Shown: piece by piece, positions 1 to 8,976 of the stretch
Position numbering within the stretch: the stretch's first letter is position 1
How the letters are laid out: each line of letters opens with the position of its first letter
Assembly (NCBI GenBank): GCA_016292215.1
Contig: JAEFBB010000012.1
Location: forward strand, 1 to 51,283
DNA from: Saccharofermentans sp.
Lineage (GTDB): Bacteria > Bacillota > Clostridia > Saccharofermentanales > Saccharofermentanaceae
DNA: 51,283 nt
Direction: 5' to 3'
Position numbers and translations under genes: made by a program
Notes under the pieces: model-generated
What the model was told of the DNA's origin: nothing
Databases searched by the model: none
Seen by the model: the letters and a program-made list of their open reading frames with translations, nothing else

Positions 1-2020
1 CAGGAGCCTCAGCGGGTGCCTCTTCAACAGGTGCTTCCTCAGCTGCTTCCTCTTCAGGGAGCTCAGGATCGATAGGAGCTACTTCCTTGATGGAGATAGA
101 GATTCTTCTTGCATCGGGTTCGATCTTGATAACCTTAGCCTGAACAACCTGACCAACGGAAAGAGCATCCTCAGGCTTCTCAAGTCTTCTGGAAGAGATC
201 TGGGAAACGTGGCAGAGTGCGTCGAGATCAGGCTCAAGCTGAACGAAAGCGCCGAACTTTGTAAGACGTACTACTGTACCCTGAACGATGCATCCGACAG
301 GCATTCTCTCTTCGATGTTGTAGTAAGGATCATCCTCAAGTCTCTTGTAGCCCAAAGAGATCTTCTTTGTCTCTTTGTCGAAAGCCTTGACATAAACGTC
401 GATCTCATCGCCAACCTTGAGAACATCAGAAGGCTTAGCGTTACGGCTCCATGAGAGCTCGGAAACGTGAACGAGTCCGTCAACACCGCCGATATCGATG
501 AACGCACCAAAATCAACAAGGCTTCTTACAACACCTGTATAGTGCTTGCCTTCTTCGATGTTGTCCCAGATCTCAGCAGACTTCTTACGACGCTCTTCGG
601 AAACGATGATTCTGTGGCTTCCGGAGATTCTGAGACGGCCCTTCTCTGTATCGAACTTAGTAACAAGGATCTCGAGGGACTGACCAACATAGGACTCTAA
701 GTCCTTAACGTCGCCTGTCTTGATCTGTGTTCTGTGGATGTAGATATCAACACCCTTATATGTTCCGATAACACCGTCCTTAACAGTACGTGTGATCTTA
801 ACTTCGATAGGTGTCTTATTCTTATATGCTTCTTCGATCTCGGCTCTGCCCTTCTCGGACTCTACGTCATTCTTAGAAAGGATGATTTCCTTGCCCTGAT
901 CGGAATTCTTAATGCTTCTGACCTTAACGGTAACTTCTGTGTGCTCGGCAATTGCCTTGTCAAGATCGAAGTCAGGATCCGAATCAAACTCCTTACGTGA
1001 AATTCTTCCTTCGGACTTGTCGTGTACGTCTACATAAACATAGTCGTCATCAGCAGAAGTGATCGTGCCCTTAACTACGGCACCTCTTCTAACCTGCGCA
1101 ATTAAATCGACAGCATTGGCAAACTCTGTGTCAAAGCCCTGATTTGTGATCTTCTCTTCTTCGTTCATTTGTTGAACAACCTCCAAAATAATAGCTTCCG
1201 GTGTAGATGCACCCGCTGTAATCCCGACTTTATCAGCAGGAAGGATCTTCCCTTCCGAGATGAGGCGCCCTACTTCAGCGCCGGAATTGACAAGGAATGT
1301 TCTTGCACAGCGACCTTTGCAGATTTCCAAAAGCTTAGTGGTGTTCGAACTGTGAGCCGAGCCGATGACGATCATCGAATCTGAATGCTCAGAGAGCGAA
1401 GCGGCTTCCTTTTGCCTACTTTCAGTCGTAATACATATTGTATCAAAAAGATTTATTTTTTCAATTTTATTTTTAACAATATTACATATTTTTTCGAACA
1501 TATAGCTCGAGAAGGTCGTTTGTGAGATCAATATCGCACTTTCAAGAGGAAAATCAAGGTTTTCGAGATCCTCCGGGGCCTTAATAACAGCGCATTTTAC
1601 GCCATATCCCTCGGCCTCTCCCATGATCCCGGTAACCTCGGGATGACCCTGCGTTCCTGTAATGATTATGTTCATTCCCTTCTCTGCATTCTCCCTGACG
1701 ATCTTATGGATCTTGGAGACAAAGGGGCATGTCATATCCCTGATCTCGCAGTTTTTGGAATTGAGGACTTCGATCTCCCTCGGCGTAACGCCATGAGCCC
1801 TGATGATTACGATCGAATTCTCAGGAACTTCATCAGCTGTCTCACAAATAACGAATCCGCCATCTAATAACTTATCTACTACATAGCGGTTATGAACTAT
1901 CTCGCCGAGCATAACGAGCTTTCTGCCGTCAGCCTTAGCTGCGACAGCTTCTTCAGCAGCCGTTACGGCATTCTTGACGCCAAAGCAAAAGCCCGATGAC
2001 CTGGCGATGGTTACATTCAT
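1..2020 (-). CDS. ispH: IspH–ribosomal protein S1 fusion (3' end beyond window)
   Basis: The frame is open from ATG at 2020 to the window edge (at least 673 codons, no stop). Residues 1-284 are 4-hydroxy-3-methylbut-2-enyl diphosphate reductase, the last step of the MEP isoprenoid pathway. The three Fe-S cluster cysteines are C12 (GFCFGV), C98 (DMTCPF) and C196 (DTICITTE). From about residue 310 there are roughly four S1 RNA-binding repeats, e.g. VDFGAFIDIGGVDGLVHVSE, followed by an acidic Pro/Glu/Ala tail. The start overlaps the cmk stop as ATGA, so translation is probably coupled to cmk. Fusion of these two proteins is known from Clostridia. Only the C-terminus is missing here. Confidence 0.93.
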   Translation of the reverse strand, partial: MNVTIARSSGFCFGVKNAVTAAEEAVAAKADGRKLVMLGEIVHNRYVVDKLLDGGFVICETADEVPENSIVIIRAHGVTPREIEVLNSKNCEIRDMTCPFVSKIHKIVRENAEKGMNIIITGTQGHPEVTGIMGEAEGYGVKCAVIKAPEDLENLDFPLESAILISQTTFSSYMFEKICNIVKNKIEKINLFDTICITTESRQKEAASLSEHSDSMIVIGSAHSSNTTKLLEICKGRCARTFLVNSGAEVGRLISEGKILPADKVGITAGASTPEAIILEVVQQMNEEEKITNQGFDTEFANAVDLIAQVRRGAVVKGTITSADDDYVYVDVHDKSEGRISRKEFDSDPDFDLDKAIAEHTEVTVKVRSIKNSDQGKEIILSKNDVESEKGRAEIEEAYKNKTPIEVKITRTVKDGVIGTYKGVDIYIHRTQIKTGDVKDLESYVGQSLEILVTKFDTEKGRLRISGSHRIIVSEERRKKSAEIWDNIEEGKHYTGVVRSLVDFGAFIDIGGVDGLVHVSELSWSRNAKPSDVLKVGDEIDVYVKAFDKETKKISLGYKRLEDDPYYNIEERMPVGCIVQGTVVRLTKFGAFVQLEPDLDALCHVSQISSRRLEKPEDALSVGQVVQAKVIKIEPDARRISISIKEVAPIDPELPEEEAAEEAPVEEAPAEAP

Positions 2021-2691
2021 TTATCTTCCTCTTCCAAATGGCTCAAGAGGAACTCTCTTGTGCCGTCGATGTCGTACTTGCCTGTATCGATTACGATTGC
2101 TTCAGGCACCTGGATCAAAGGAGATGTTGCTCTCTTGGAATCCTGCTCGTCACGGTAAAGGATATCTCTCAATACTTCTTCCTTTGTCTGTGAGTGATCA
2201 CCGGCTGCCTCAAGTTCAGCCAGTCTTCTCTCTGCTCTTACTTCAGGAGAGCAAATTACGAAGAACTTATACTTCGCGTCAGGAAGCACTACGGATGCGA
2301 TATCTCTTCCGTCAAGGACGAATGTCTGATTCTTAGCGATCTCCCTCTGTAGAGCAACCATTGCGGTTCTTACAACAGGATGCGCGGAAACATCAGATGC
2401 AGCGATGGATGTCTGGGGTGTGCGGAGTTCGCCCGTAACGTCTTCGCCGTCAAGGATCATGTGCTGAACGCCGTCGATGAATTCGACTTCGATCTTGATC
2501 TCGTCCATCATCTTCTTTACAGCTTCGGGATCTTTAGCGTCGATTCCTCTCTTGATGGAAGCTACAGCGCATGTACGGTACATTGCGCCCGTGTCGAGAT
2601 ACATGATCCCGAGCTCTTTAGCTACGCCTTTAGCAAGTGTGCTCTTGCCTGATCCTGAAGGTCCGTCGATTGCGATCTGATAAATACCCAT
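2017..2691 (-). CDS. cmk: Cytidylate kinase
   Basis: This 224-residue enzyme phosphorylates CMP/dCMP with ATP to feed pyrimidine nucleotide pools. The N-terminal P-loop GPSGSGKST follows MGIYQIAID, and the family motif DGRDI lies mid-protein. Length is normal for the family. The ATG at 2691 has an AAGGAG ribosome binding site 7 nt upstream. The stop overlaps the ispH-rpsA start by 4 bp. The cmk-ispH-rpsA order is common in Clostridia. An RpiR regulator gene lies 12 bp upstream on the same strand. Confidence 0.96.
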   Translation of the reverse strand: MGIYQIAIDGPSGSGKSTLAKGVAKELGIMYLDTGAMYRTCAVASIKRGIDAKDPEAVKKMMDEIKIEVEFIDGVQHMILDGEDVTGELRTPQTSIAASDVSAHPVVRTAMVALQREIAKNQTFVLDGRDIASVVLPDAKYKFFVICSPEVRAERRLAELEAAGDHSQTKEEVLRDILYRDEQDSKRATSPLIQVPEAIVIDTGKYDIDGTREFLLSHLEEEDK

Positions 2692-2703
2692 ATATATACT
2701 CCT

Positions 2704-3591
2704 TTATAAAATATCTCCGTCTTCCGTATTGCGGTCTCTTCCGATCTCATAGACACGGTACTGTGACCACAAGCTCTCCAAAGACTCCAAAGATGACTTG
2801 ATGTGTTCTTTTCGGTGCATTCCCAATGATACGAGAAGCGCGTTTATAAGTGACAATGGCGCTGTCAGCGAGTCTACGAACGAAGCCATCGATGACTTTG
2901 CGAAAAGCTTGATATCCGCATATTCAGTCATTGCCGTCTCGTCCTTATCAGTGATTGCGATGATCGTAGCGCCCTTCTTTTTGGCATATCCCATCGAGTT
3001 AATGGTTCTCGCAGAATATCTGGGAAAAGATATTCCGATCATTACATCGCCTTTTCCGATAGGCATGATCTGCTCGAAAAGCTCATTCGTACAAGTACTT
3101 CTTACGAGCACGACGTCATCAAAAAGCAGCGTCATGTAAAAGTGCATGAATTCAGACAAAGGAGCAGATGCCCTGATACCCATGATATAGATCTTTCTTG
3201 CTCCGAGGATGGAATTGACCGCTCTGGTGAATTCCTTCTCGTCGATTGAATTGAGCGAATCCCTTAAGTTATTGATATCCTGCGCTACAACGGATCTTAA
3301 GGCATCTCCGTCGTTATCGAATTTCTCGGTAAGGCCCAATCTCTGTACTGAAGTGAGCTTCGACTTCAAATCTTCCTGCAAAGCTTTCTGGAATTCGGGA
3401 TAACCTTCAAAACCTAATTCAGTCGTAAACCTTACGACCGTGGATTCGGACACGCCGACTTCCTCGCCGAGCTTTGCCGCGGTCATATAAGCAGCTTTGT
3501 CATATGCCTCAAGGATGTAATTACCTATCGCCTTATGGCCTTTACTCATGTTAGAGACGGCATTCTCAATAAGCTCAAGCGTTCCCGTCAT
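2704..3591 (-). CDS. MurR/RpiR-family transcriptional regulator
   Basis: A 295-residue cytosolic DNA-binding protein. Residues 1-75 form the RpiR helix-turn-helix (EEVGVSESTVVRFTTELGF), and residues 115-260 form a SIS sugar-phosphate-binding domain (KIYIMGIRASAPLSEF...GISFPRYSARTIN). The family senses phosphosugars. The start is placed at the ATG at 3591 rather than a GTG three codons earlier, because GGAAGG sits about 8 nt before it. The gene overlaps the end of scpB by 17 bp, so it belongs to the scpA-scpB-cmk operon. The ligand cannot be told from sequence, and no sugar gene is adjacent. Confidence 0.87.
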   Translation of the reverse strand: MTGTLELIENAVSNMSKGHKAIGNYILEAYDKAAYMTAAKLGEEVGVSESTVVRFTTELGFEGYPEFQKALQEDLKSKLTSVQRLGLTEKFDNDGDALRSVVAQDINNLRDSLNSIDEKEFTRAVNSILGARKIYIMGIRASAPLSEFMHFYMTLLFDDVVLVRSTCTNELFEQIMPIGKGDVMIGISFPRYSARTINSMGYAKKKGATIIAITDKDETAMTEYADIKLFAKSSMASFVDSLTAPLSLINALLVSLGMHRKEHIKSSLESLESLWSQYRVYEIGRDRNTEDGDIL

Positions 3592-4246
3592 CTGTCTCAC
3601 CTTCCTTGTTATCTTCAGCTTCAGGCTTCATGAGGCTGTCGATGGAGATCTGCTTATCTTCACCTGCAGTTGCTTCCTTGAGGGAATTTTCCATATCCCT
3701 GATGGTCTGGTAGCTCATGAGCTCAAGCGGCGGCAGGTCTCTTACGGATTCAATGCCGAATTCGGTAAGGAACTTCTTGGATGTCTTAAACAGCGACGGT
3801 CTTCCGGGTGCATCGAGATTGCCCGCTTCTTCGATCCATCCTCTGTCTAAAAGTCTTGAGATGATCGAGTCTGAAGATACGCCTCTGACGAGCTCTACCT
3901 GGGCTCTCGTGCAAGGCTGGTTATAAGCGATAACTGCGAGTGTCTCATAAGATGCCTGTGAAAGCGGCGGAGACTGTCTGGGGCCGAACATGCGGTCAAG
4001 CACCTTCTTCTGTGAAGGTCTTGTCATTATCGCATAAGAATCTTCTGTTCTTCTTATCTCAAGGCCGCTCCAGGGATTGCCGGCATATCTTTCGGTAAGG
4101 TGCTTTAAGGCCTCCGTGACGGCATTTTTCGAGCAATTCAAAATATCGGCGAGCTTATCTACCGGGACAGGGTCGCCCGAGATAAAAAGGATCGATTCGA
4201 TCGCGCCGGGTAATTCTTGTGCGGTTATCTTAAAATCATCATCCAT
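3575..4246 (-). CDS. scpB: Segregation and condensation protein B
   Basis: This 223-residue winged-helix subunit of the SMC-ScpAB condensin complex acts in chromosome compaction and segregation. The family signature is visible as SPPLSQASYETLAVIAYNQP and VELVRGVSSDSIISRLLDRG. The C-terminal 35 residues are acidic and probably disordered. It follows scpA by 5 bp. The ATG at 4246 has AAGGG about 9 nt upstream, inside the scpA end. Length is slightly above the usual 190-200 residues because of the tail. Confidence 0.95.
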   Translation of the reverse strand: MDDDFKITAQELPGAIESILFISGDPVPVDKLADILNCSKNAVTEALKHLTERYAGNPWSGLEIRRTEDSYAIMTRPSQKKVLDRMFGPRQSPPLSQASYETLAVIAYNQPCTRAQVELVRGVSSDSIISRLLDRGWIEEAGNLDAPGRPSLFKTSKKFLTEFGIESVRDLPPLELMSYQTIRDMENSLKEATAGEDKQISIDSLMKPEAEDNKEGETDDGNA

Positions 4247-4251
4247 ATTGT

Positions 4252-5010
4252 TTAGCCCTTTTTCTCCTCGATGATTATCTCACCGAAATTCTTATCCTGT
4301 TCCACGTTCACCTTATTGTCTCTGACAAGCTCCAATACAGCGAGGAAACTTACTACTTTATCCATCTTCTCGGTATCTTTATTGAATAACGAACTTAATA
4401 AGATCTTGCCCTTGCCCGTTATCGAACGCCAGATCGTCTTGATCCTCTCTTTTATCGAGAGCTTATCTCTCTTCAGGATATGAGTGATCTTCGAAGTGAT
4501 ATCGGTAAAACGCATCTGGTTGCGCTCGTTGATAACGGCTACGGCATCGTTAAACTCCTCAACGGAGAATGTCTGCGGGACTGGTTCTATCGTTATTCCG
4601 AGCTGCTTTGCAGTCGATGCATAACGGAATCTCGCGCCGTCAAACTTATCTCTTCTCTCTTTTAAGTCAGTCGCGAAAACACGGCATCTCTTATATCTCA
4701 TAAGAGAGATAACGAGCTCTTCTCTCGGGTCTACTACATCTTCACCCGCGATAAGGCTTGCCTGCATGCCGGGAAGCATCATTCTGGACTTAATGGATAC
4801 CAGGGTCGCACCCATTACGAGAAAGTCCGAAGCAAGCTCCATATCGAATTCCTGCATGGATTCGATATATTCCATGTACTGGGCGGTAATCGTACTTATC
4901 GGGATATCGTAAATATCGACATCATTTTTCTCGATAAGATGGAGAAGGAGATCCAAAGGTCCTTCAAACTGTCTTAACTTAATATCCGGCTTTAAGGCTT
5001 GCTCCAGCAT
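4252..5010 (-). CDS. scpA: Segregation and condensation protein A
   Basis: A 252-residue kleisin that bridges the SMC heads and binds ScpB. The N-terminal motif KLRQFEGPLDLLLHLIEKND is diagnostic, and PREELVISLMRYKRCR lies in the middle. The C-terminal part is the winged-helix SMC-binding region. The start lies 1 bp after the stop of the upstream M50 protease gene. No strong Shine-Dalgarno is seen, so translation is probably coupled. Confidence 0.95.
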   Translation of the reverse strand: MLEQALKPDIKLRQFEGPLDLLLHLIEKNDVDIYDIPISTITAQYMEYIESMQEFDMELASDFLVMGATLVSIKSRMMLPGMQASLIAGEDVVDPREELVISLMRYKRCRVFATDLKERRDKFDGARFRYASTAKQLGITIEPVPQTFSVEEFNDAVAVINERNQMRFTDITSKITHILKRDKLSIKERIKTIWRSITGKGKILLSSLFNKDTEKMDKVVSFLAVLELVRDNKVNVEQDKNFGEIIIEEKKG

Positions 5011-5011
5011 C

Positions 5012-5749
5012 TTAAACTACCAGTCCAAGCCATTCGAAAAGCATCATAAACGGTGTTGCAAGAAGATTGATCAGGAACAAGAACGGTGTCTGTATCCAGC
5101 CGATCAAAGTAGACAGGATATTGTTATTGGAAACTATGCTGAGAATAAATACCAACCAGATGGCCATCGGCGCAACACGCTGGAAAATCAGATATCCGTT
5201 GGAATGCCTTGCCTTATAAGGAAGAAGTTCTTCCAGGACATGAAATCCGTCCAAAGGAGGAATCGGCAGGAGGTTAAATGCAAGAAGCATTAACGAGAAT
5301 GCATATGTATAGCCGAAAGCTTCCATCAATGCAGTGAATACTACCTGCGAACCGGAAAACTGGAATGCAAGTGCGCCAAACAACGAGCACAATACATAAG
5401 CAACATACGCAAGCAGGAAGTTGCCCGTAACGCCCGCGAGATGGACCATGATGTTCATTGCGCGGTGGCTCTTGAACCTGTGGAGATTGTTGGGGTTATA
5501 CATAACAGGTTTACCCCAGCCGAATCCCGCTATAAGCAGGAGTACCGTTCCCACCGGATCAACGTGAGCAATAGGGTTAAGCGTAAGCCTTCCCATGTTT
5601 TTGGGCGTATTATCACCAAGCCAGACTGCAACAGCGGCATGCATGAACTCATGGATAGAGAATGCCAGCGCCAAGGCAAAAATATAGATAAGAAGCTTAT
5701 ATATAACTTCCTTGGGGCCTGCGCTGTTTCTGATCAGGTCAATGAGCAT
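5012..5749 (-). CDS. Site-2 protease family (M50) membrane protein
   Basis: A 245-residue multi-pass membrane metalloprotease. The zinc motif HEFMH is near residue 34 (SIHEFMHAAVAVWLGD). The second metal-site motif NLLPIPPLDGF is near residue 160. About five hydrophobic segments are visible. The family resembles the short clostridial/YwhC-type M50 proteins often found next to scpAB. Substrate is unknown. The start at 5749 has GAGG 6 nt upstream, and the ileS stop is 8 bp away. Confidence 0.9.
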   Translation of the reverse strand: MLIDLIRNSAGPKEVIYKLLIYIFALALAFSIHEFMHAAVAVWLGDNTPKNMGRLTLNPIAHVDPVGTVLLLIAGFGWGKPVMYNPNNLHRFKSHRAMNIMVHLAGVTGNFLLAYVAYVLCSLFGALAFQFSGSQVVFTALMEAFGYTYAFSLMLLAFNLLPIPPLDGFHVLEELLPYKARHSNGYLIFQRVAPMAIWLVFILSIVSNNNILSTLIGWIQTPFLFLINLLATPFMMLFEWLGLVV

Positions 5750-5757
5750 AGGTTACC

Positions 5758-8700
5758 TCAAGCTTTTACGACCGAGAATGTGATCTTCTCGCCGTTTACA
5801 TTCCATTCCTTGGAATTGTCGCCTGTACCGTTAGTGATCTCGACAGCCAATACTTCAGATGCGAGATAATCCTTCTTCTTCTCGATTACTTCGGCAAGCT
5901 TGTCGTTACCGCAGTACTTAAGGACGATCCTGTCGGATACTGTAAGTCCTTCAGTCTCTTTACGGTGATTCTGGATCTTGGAGATCATCTCTCTTACAAG
6001 ACCGTCTTCGATAAGCTCCTCGGTAAGAACCGTGGAGATGGATACCGTAAGATTGCCGGAGCTCTGTGTGGAGAATCCTTCGGGCTGTGTAGTCTCGATG
6101 AGGAAGTCTTCTTCTGTCATCTCATACTCTTCGCCGTTTACTGTGATCTTTACAGAGCCGTTCTTAAGAGCGTTGTATGTCTCTTTGCCCGGGAGGTTTG
6201 CGATAACTTCCTTGGCATCGTTAAGATTCTTACCAAACTTTCTGCCGCAGGTTCTGAGCTGGGGCTTGAAGCTGTAATCAACGAGAGTTGAAGCATCGCT
6301 CAAAACTTCGATCTTGCGGATATTAAGCTCGTCAAGAACGATCGGCTTATATTCGTCGTCAAGACCGATCTCGGATACGACATAGATCTCAGAAAGAGGC
6401 TGACGGTTCTTGATAGAAGCAGATTCACGGCAGCTGTGGCCCAATGTAACGATCTGCTGAACGAGTTCCATCTCTTCTTCGAGCTTAGCGTCGATCATGC
6501 TCTCATCTGCTACAGGATACTTAGCGAGGTGTACGGAGATAGGAGCTTCCTTATCTACTGAGCATACGATGTTCTGATAGATCTCTTCTGTCATGAAAGG
6601 AACGAACGGTGCGCAGAGTCTTGTGAGATTATCGAGGACTGTGTAAAGCGTCATGTAAGCATTTACCTTGTCCTGAGTCTCTTCAGCGCCCCAGTATCTG
6701 TCACGGCAGCGTCTTACGTACCAGTTGGAGAGCTCTTCCGTGAAGTCCTGAATGAGTCTTGCGGACTGGGCGATGTCGTAGTTATCCATCTTCTCGTTTA
6801 CTACCTTGATAAGCGTGTTAAGACGTGAAAGAACCCATCTGTCCATTGCGCCTAAAGTAGCCTTTTCGAGTGTGTGCTTAGTGGGATCGAAATTATCGAT
6901 GTCAGCGTACATTACATAGAATGCGTATGTATTCCAGAATGTACCGATAAACTTCTTGATGCCGTCGTTAACAGCTTCCTTGGAGAATCTCGAAGGCAGC
7001 CAGGGCTGGTTAGCTGTATAGAAATACCATCTTGCTGCATCTGCGCCCTGTGAATCAAGGACATCCCAAGGATCAACGACGTTGCCTAAGTGCTTACTCA
7101 TCTTGATACCGTCCTTATCCTGAACGATACCCATTACGATACAGTTCTCGAAAGGTGCTCTTCCGAAGAGAACTGTGGAGATAGCGATAAGTGAGTAGAA
7201 CCATCCTCTTGTCTGGTCGATACCCTCAGAGATGAACTGGCAGGGATAGTGTGTATCGAAGAATTCCTTGTTCTCGAAAGGATAGTGATACTGAGCAAAA
7301 GGCATTGAGCCGGAGTCGAACCAGCAGTCGATAACTTCCGTAACTCTCTTCATCTGGCCGCCGCACTTGGGGCACTTGATGTGTACGTTATCAACATAAG
7401 GCTTGTGAAGCTCGATATCATCCGGGCAGTCGTCGCTCATGGACTTTAATTCTTCGATGGAACCGATGCAGTGTCTGTGGCCGCACTCGCACTCCCATAC
7501 CGGAAGAGGTGTACCCCAGTAACGCTCACGGGAGATACCCCAGTCGATAACGTTTCTTAAGAAGTCGCCCATACGACCGTCTCTGATGGTCTCAGGCATC
7601 CAGTTGACCATGTTGTTGGACTTCAAGAGCTCGTCTCTCTTCTTGCTCATTGCGATGAACCATGTGGATCTTGCAAAGTAGATCAGAGGTGTGTCGCATC
7701 TCCAGCAGAAAGGATATTCGTGCTCAAACTTGGGAGCTGAGAAAAGAAGGCTTCTGGCATCGAGGTCCTTCAATACTTCCGGATCTGCATCCTTAACGAA
7801 CTTGCCTGCAAAAGGTGTCTCCTCTGTGAGGTTACCCCTTGTATCAACGAACTGTACCATCGGGAGATCGTTGTCTCTTCCGACTCTGGCGTCGTCTTCA
7901 CCGAATGCGGGAGCGATGTGTACGATACCTGTACCGTCTTCCATCGTTACGTACTCGTCGCAGACTGTGTAGTGAGCCTTTTTCTTCTGCTTGGCGGCTT
8001 CATCAGCTGCTCCCTGATAAAGAGCAACATAAGATCTGCCTGCAAGGTCAGTACCCTTGTAGGATTCTAAGATCTCGTAAGCCTTTTCGCCGTCTTTTGC
8101 AAGACTGCCCAAAACGGAATCGAGCAGTGCTGTAGCCATGTAATATGTGTAGCCGTCGCAAGCCTTTACCTTGGAATACTCATCGTTGGGGTTAAGGCAC
8201 AAAGCTACGTTGGAAGGAAGTGTCCAGGGTGTTGTTGTCCATGCGAGGAAGTAAGCATCTTCGTCTACGCACTTGAATCTTACGACAGCAGATCTCTCCT
8301 TGACTGTCTTATAACCCTGTGCAACCTCGTGTGAAGACAAAGCGGTACCGCATCTCGGGCAGTAAGGAACGATCTTGTGGCCCTTATAGATGAGGTCCTG
8401 ATCCCACATCTGCTTTAATGCCCACCACTCGGACTCGATGTAGTTGTTGTCGTATGTTACGTAAGGATTCTCCATGTCTGCCCAGAAACCTACGCGGTCG
8501 CTCATGTGCTCCCACTGGTCCTTATATGTCCAGACGGATTCCTTACACTTCTTGATGAAGGGCTCTACGCCGTAGCCTTCGATCTGGGGCTTGCCGTTGA
8601 TGCCCAAAGCCTTCTCGACTTCCAGCTCTACAGGAAGTCCGTGTGTATCCCAGCCAGCCTTGAAGACGATGGTCTCGCCCTTCATAGCGTGATATCTCGG

Positions 8701-8907
8701 AATAACGTCCTTAATGACTCTGGTCTTAATATGTCCGATATGAGGCTTGCCGTTAGCTGTCGGCGGGCCGTCATAAAGAGTAAAAGTCGGAGCACCGTCT
8801 GCCTTGGGAGCAATGCTCTTCTTGTAAATGTCGTTGTTCTTCCAGAATTCGAGAACCTGTTTCTCTCTGTCTACGAAATTGAGGTCTTTTGAAACTTTGT
8901 TGTACAT
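5758..8907 (-). CDS. ileS: Isoleucyl-tRNA synthetase, type 2 (long form)
   Basis: A 1049-residue class I synthetase charging tRNA-Ile. The HIGH motif is at residues 56-59 (PHIGH) and the KMSKS-loop variant KMSKHLGN is near residue 602. Paired Cys motifs (CPRC, CWRC, CECGHRHC, CPKC) suggest zinc binding, and the CP1 editing domain lies between. Length and the YCPRCGTALSSHEVA signature match type 2 IleRS, the form known to be less sensitive to mupirocin; resistance here is inference. The ATG has AAAGGTGA upstream. It is transcribed from its own promoter. There is no room for a T-box leader. Confidence 0.96.
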   Translation of the reverse strand: MYNKVSKDLNFVDREKQVLEFWKNNDIYKKSIAPKADGAPTFTLYDGPPTANGKPHIGHIKTRVIKDVIPRYHAMKGETIVFKAGWDTHGLPVELEVEKALGINGKPQIEGYGVEPFIKKCKESVWTYKDQWEHMSDRVGFWADMENPYVTYDNNYIESEWWALKQMWDQDLIYKGHKIVPYCPRCGTALSSHEVAQGYKTVKERSAVVRFKCVDEDAYFLAWTTTPWTLPSNVALCLNPNDEYSKVKACDGYTYYMATALLDSVLGSLAKDGEKAYEILESYKGTDLAGRSYVALYQGAADEAAKQKKKAHYTVCDEYVTMEDGTGIVHIAPAFGEDDARVGRDNDLPMVQFVDTRGNLTEETPFAGKFVKDADPEVLKDLDARSLLFSAPKFEHEYPFCWRCDTPLIYFARSTWFIAMSKKRDELLKSNNMVNWMPETIRDGRMGDFLRNVIDWGISRERYWGTPLPVWECECGHRHCIGSIEELKSMSDDCPDDIELHKPYVDNVHIKCPKCGGQMKRVTEVIDCWFDSGSMPFAQYHYPFENKEFFDTHYPCQFISEGIDQTRGWFYSLIAISTVLFGRAPFENCIVMGIVQDKDGIKMSKHLGNVVDPWDVLDSQGADAARWYFYTANQPWLPSRFSKEAVNDGIKKFIGTFWNTYAFYVMYADIDNFDPTKHTLEKATLGAMDRWVLSRLNTLIKVVNEKMDNYDIAQSARLIQDFTEELSNWYVRRCRDRYWGAEETQDKVNAYMTLYTVLDNLTRLCAPFVPFMTEEIYQNIVCSVDKEAPISVHLAKYPVADESMIDAKLEEEMELVQQIVTLGHSCRESASIKNRQPLSEIYVVSEIGLDDEYKPIVLDELNIRKIEVLSDASTLVDYSFKPQLRTCGRKFGKNLNDAKEVIANLPGKETYNALKNGSVKITVNGEEYEMTEEDFLIETTQPEGFSTQSSGNLTVSISTVLTEELIEDGLVREMISKIQNHRKETEGLTVSDRIVLKYCGNDKLAEVIEKKKDYLASEVLAVEITNGTGDNSKEWNVNGEKITFSVVKA

Positions 8908-8923
8908 AAACCTGCTTCACCTT

Positions 8924-8956
8924 TATATATAATTTTGCAAGTTAAAATTATATATA
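8924..8956. repeat. Perfect AT-only palindrome over the ileS promoter
   Basis: A 13-bp perfect inverted repeat (TATATATAATTTT and its complement) with a 7-bp spacer (8937-8943). It lies between the RluA-family stop and the ileS ribosome binding site. Its right arm contains the probable ileS -10 box. It may be an operator or simply an AT-rich promoter feature. Confidence 0.6.
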
Positions 8957-8976
8957 TTAAGGGGCTTCAAAGTCAA
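8947..8976 (-). promoter_or_regulatory. Probable sigma-A promoter of ileS
   Basis: On the minus strand, TTGACT (8971-8976) is followed after 18 bp by TATAAT (8947-8952). The expected start of transcription is near 8940, about 33 nt before the ileS ATG. The -35 box overlaps the last codons of the upstream gene. Confidence 0.65.

Noticed and set aside
209..1867. Several plus-strand frames of 70-90 codons
   Set aside because: They lie opposite the long continuous IspH-S1 frame, lack ribosome binding sites and have no recognisable domains; shadow frames.
8908..8972. T-box riboswitch before ileS (and valS)
   Set aside because: Only 65 bp precede ileS and 25 bp precede valS; no specifier loop or TGGNACCGCG-type T-box is present.
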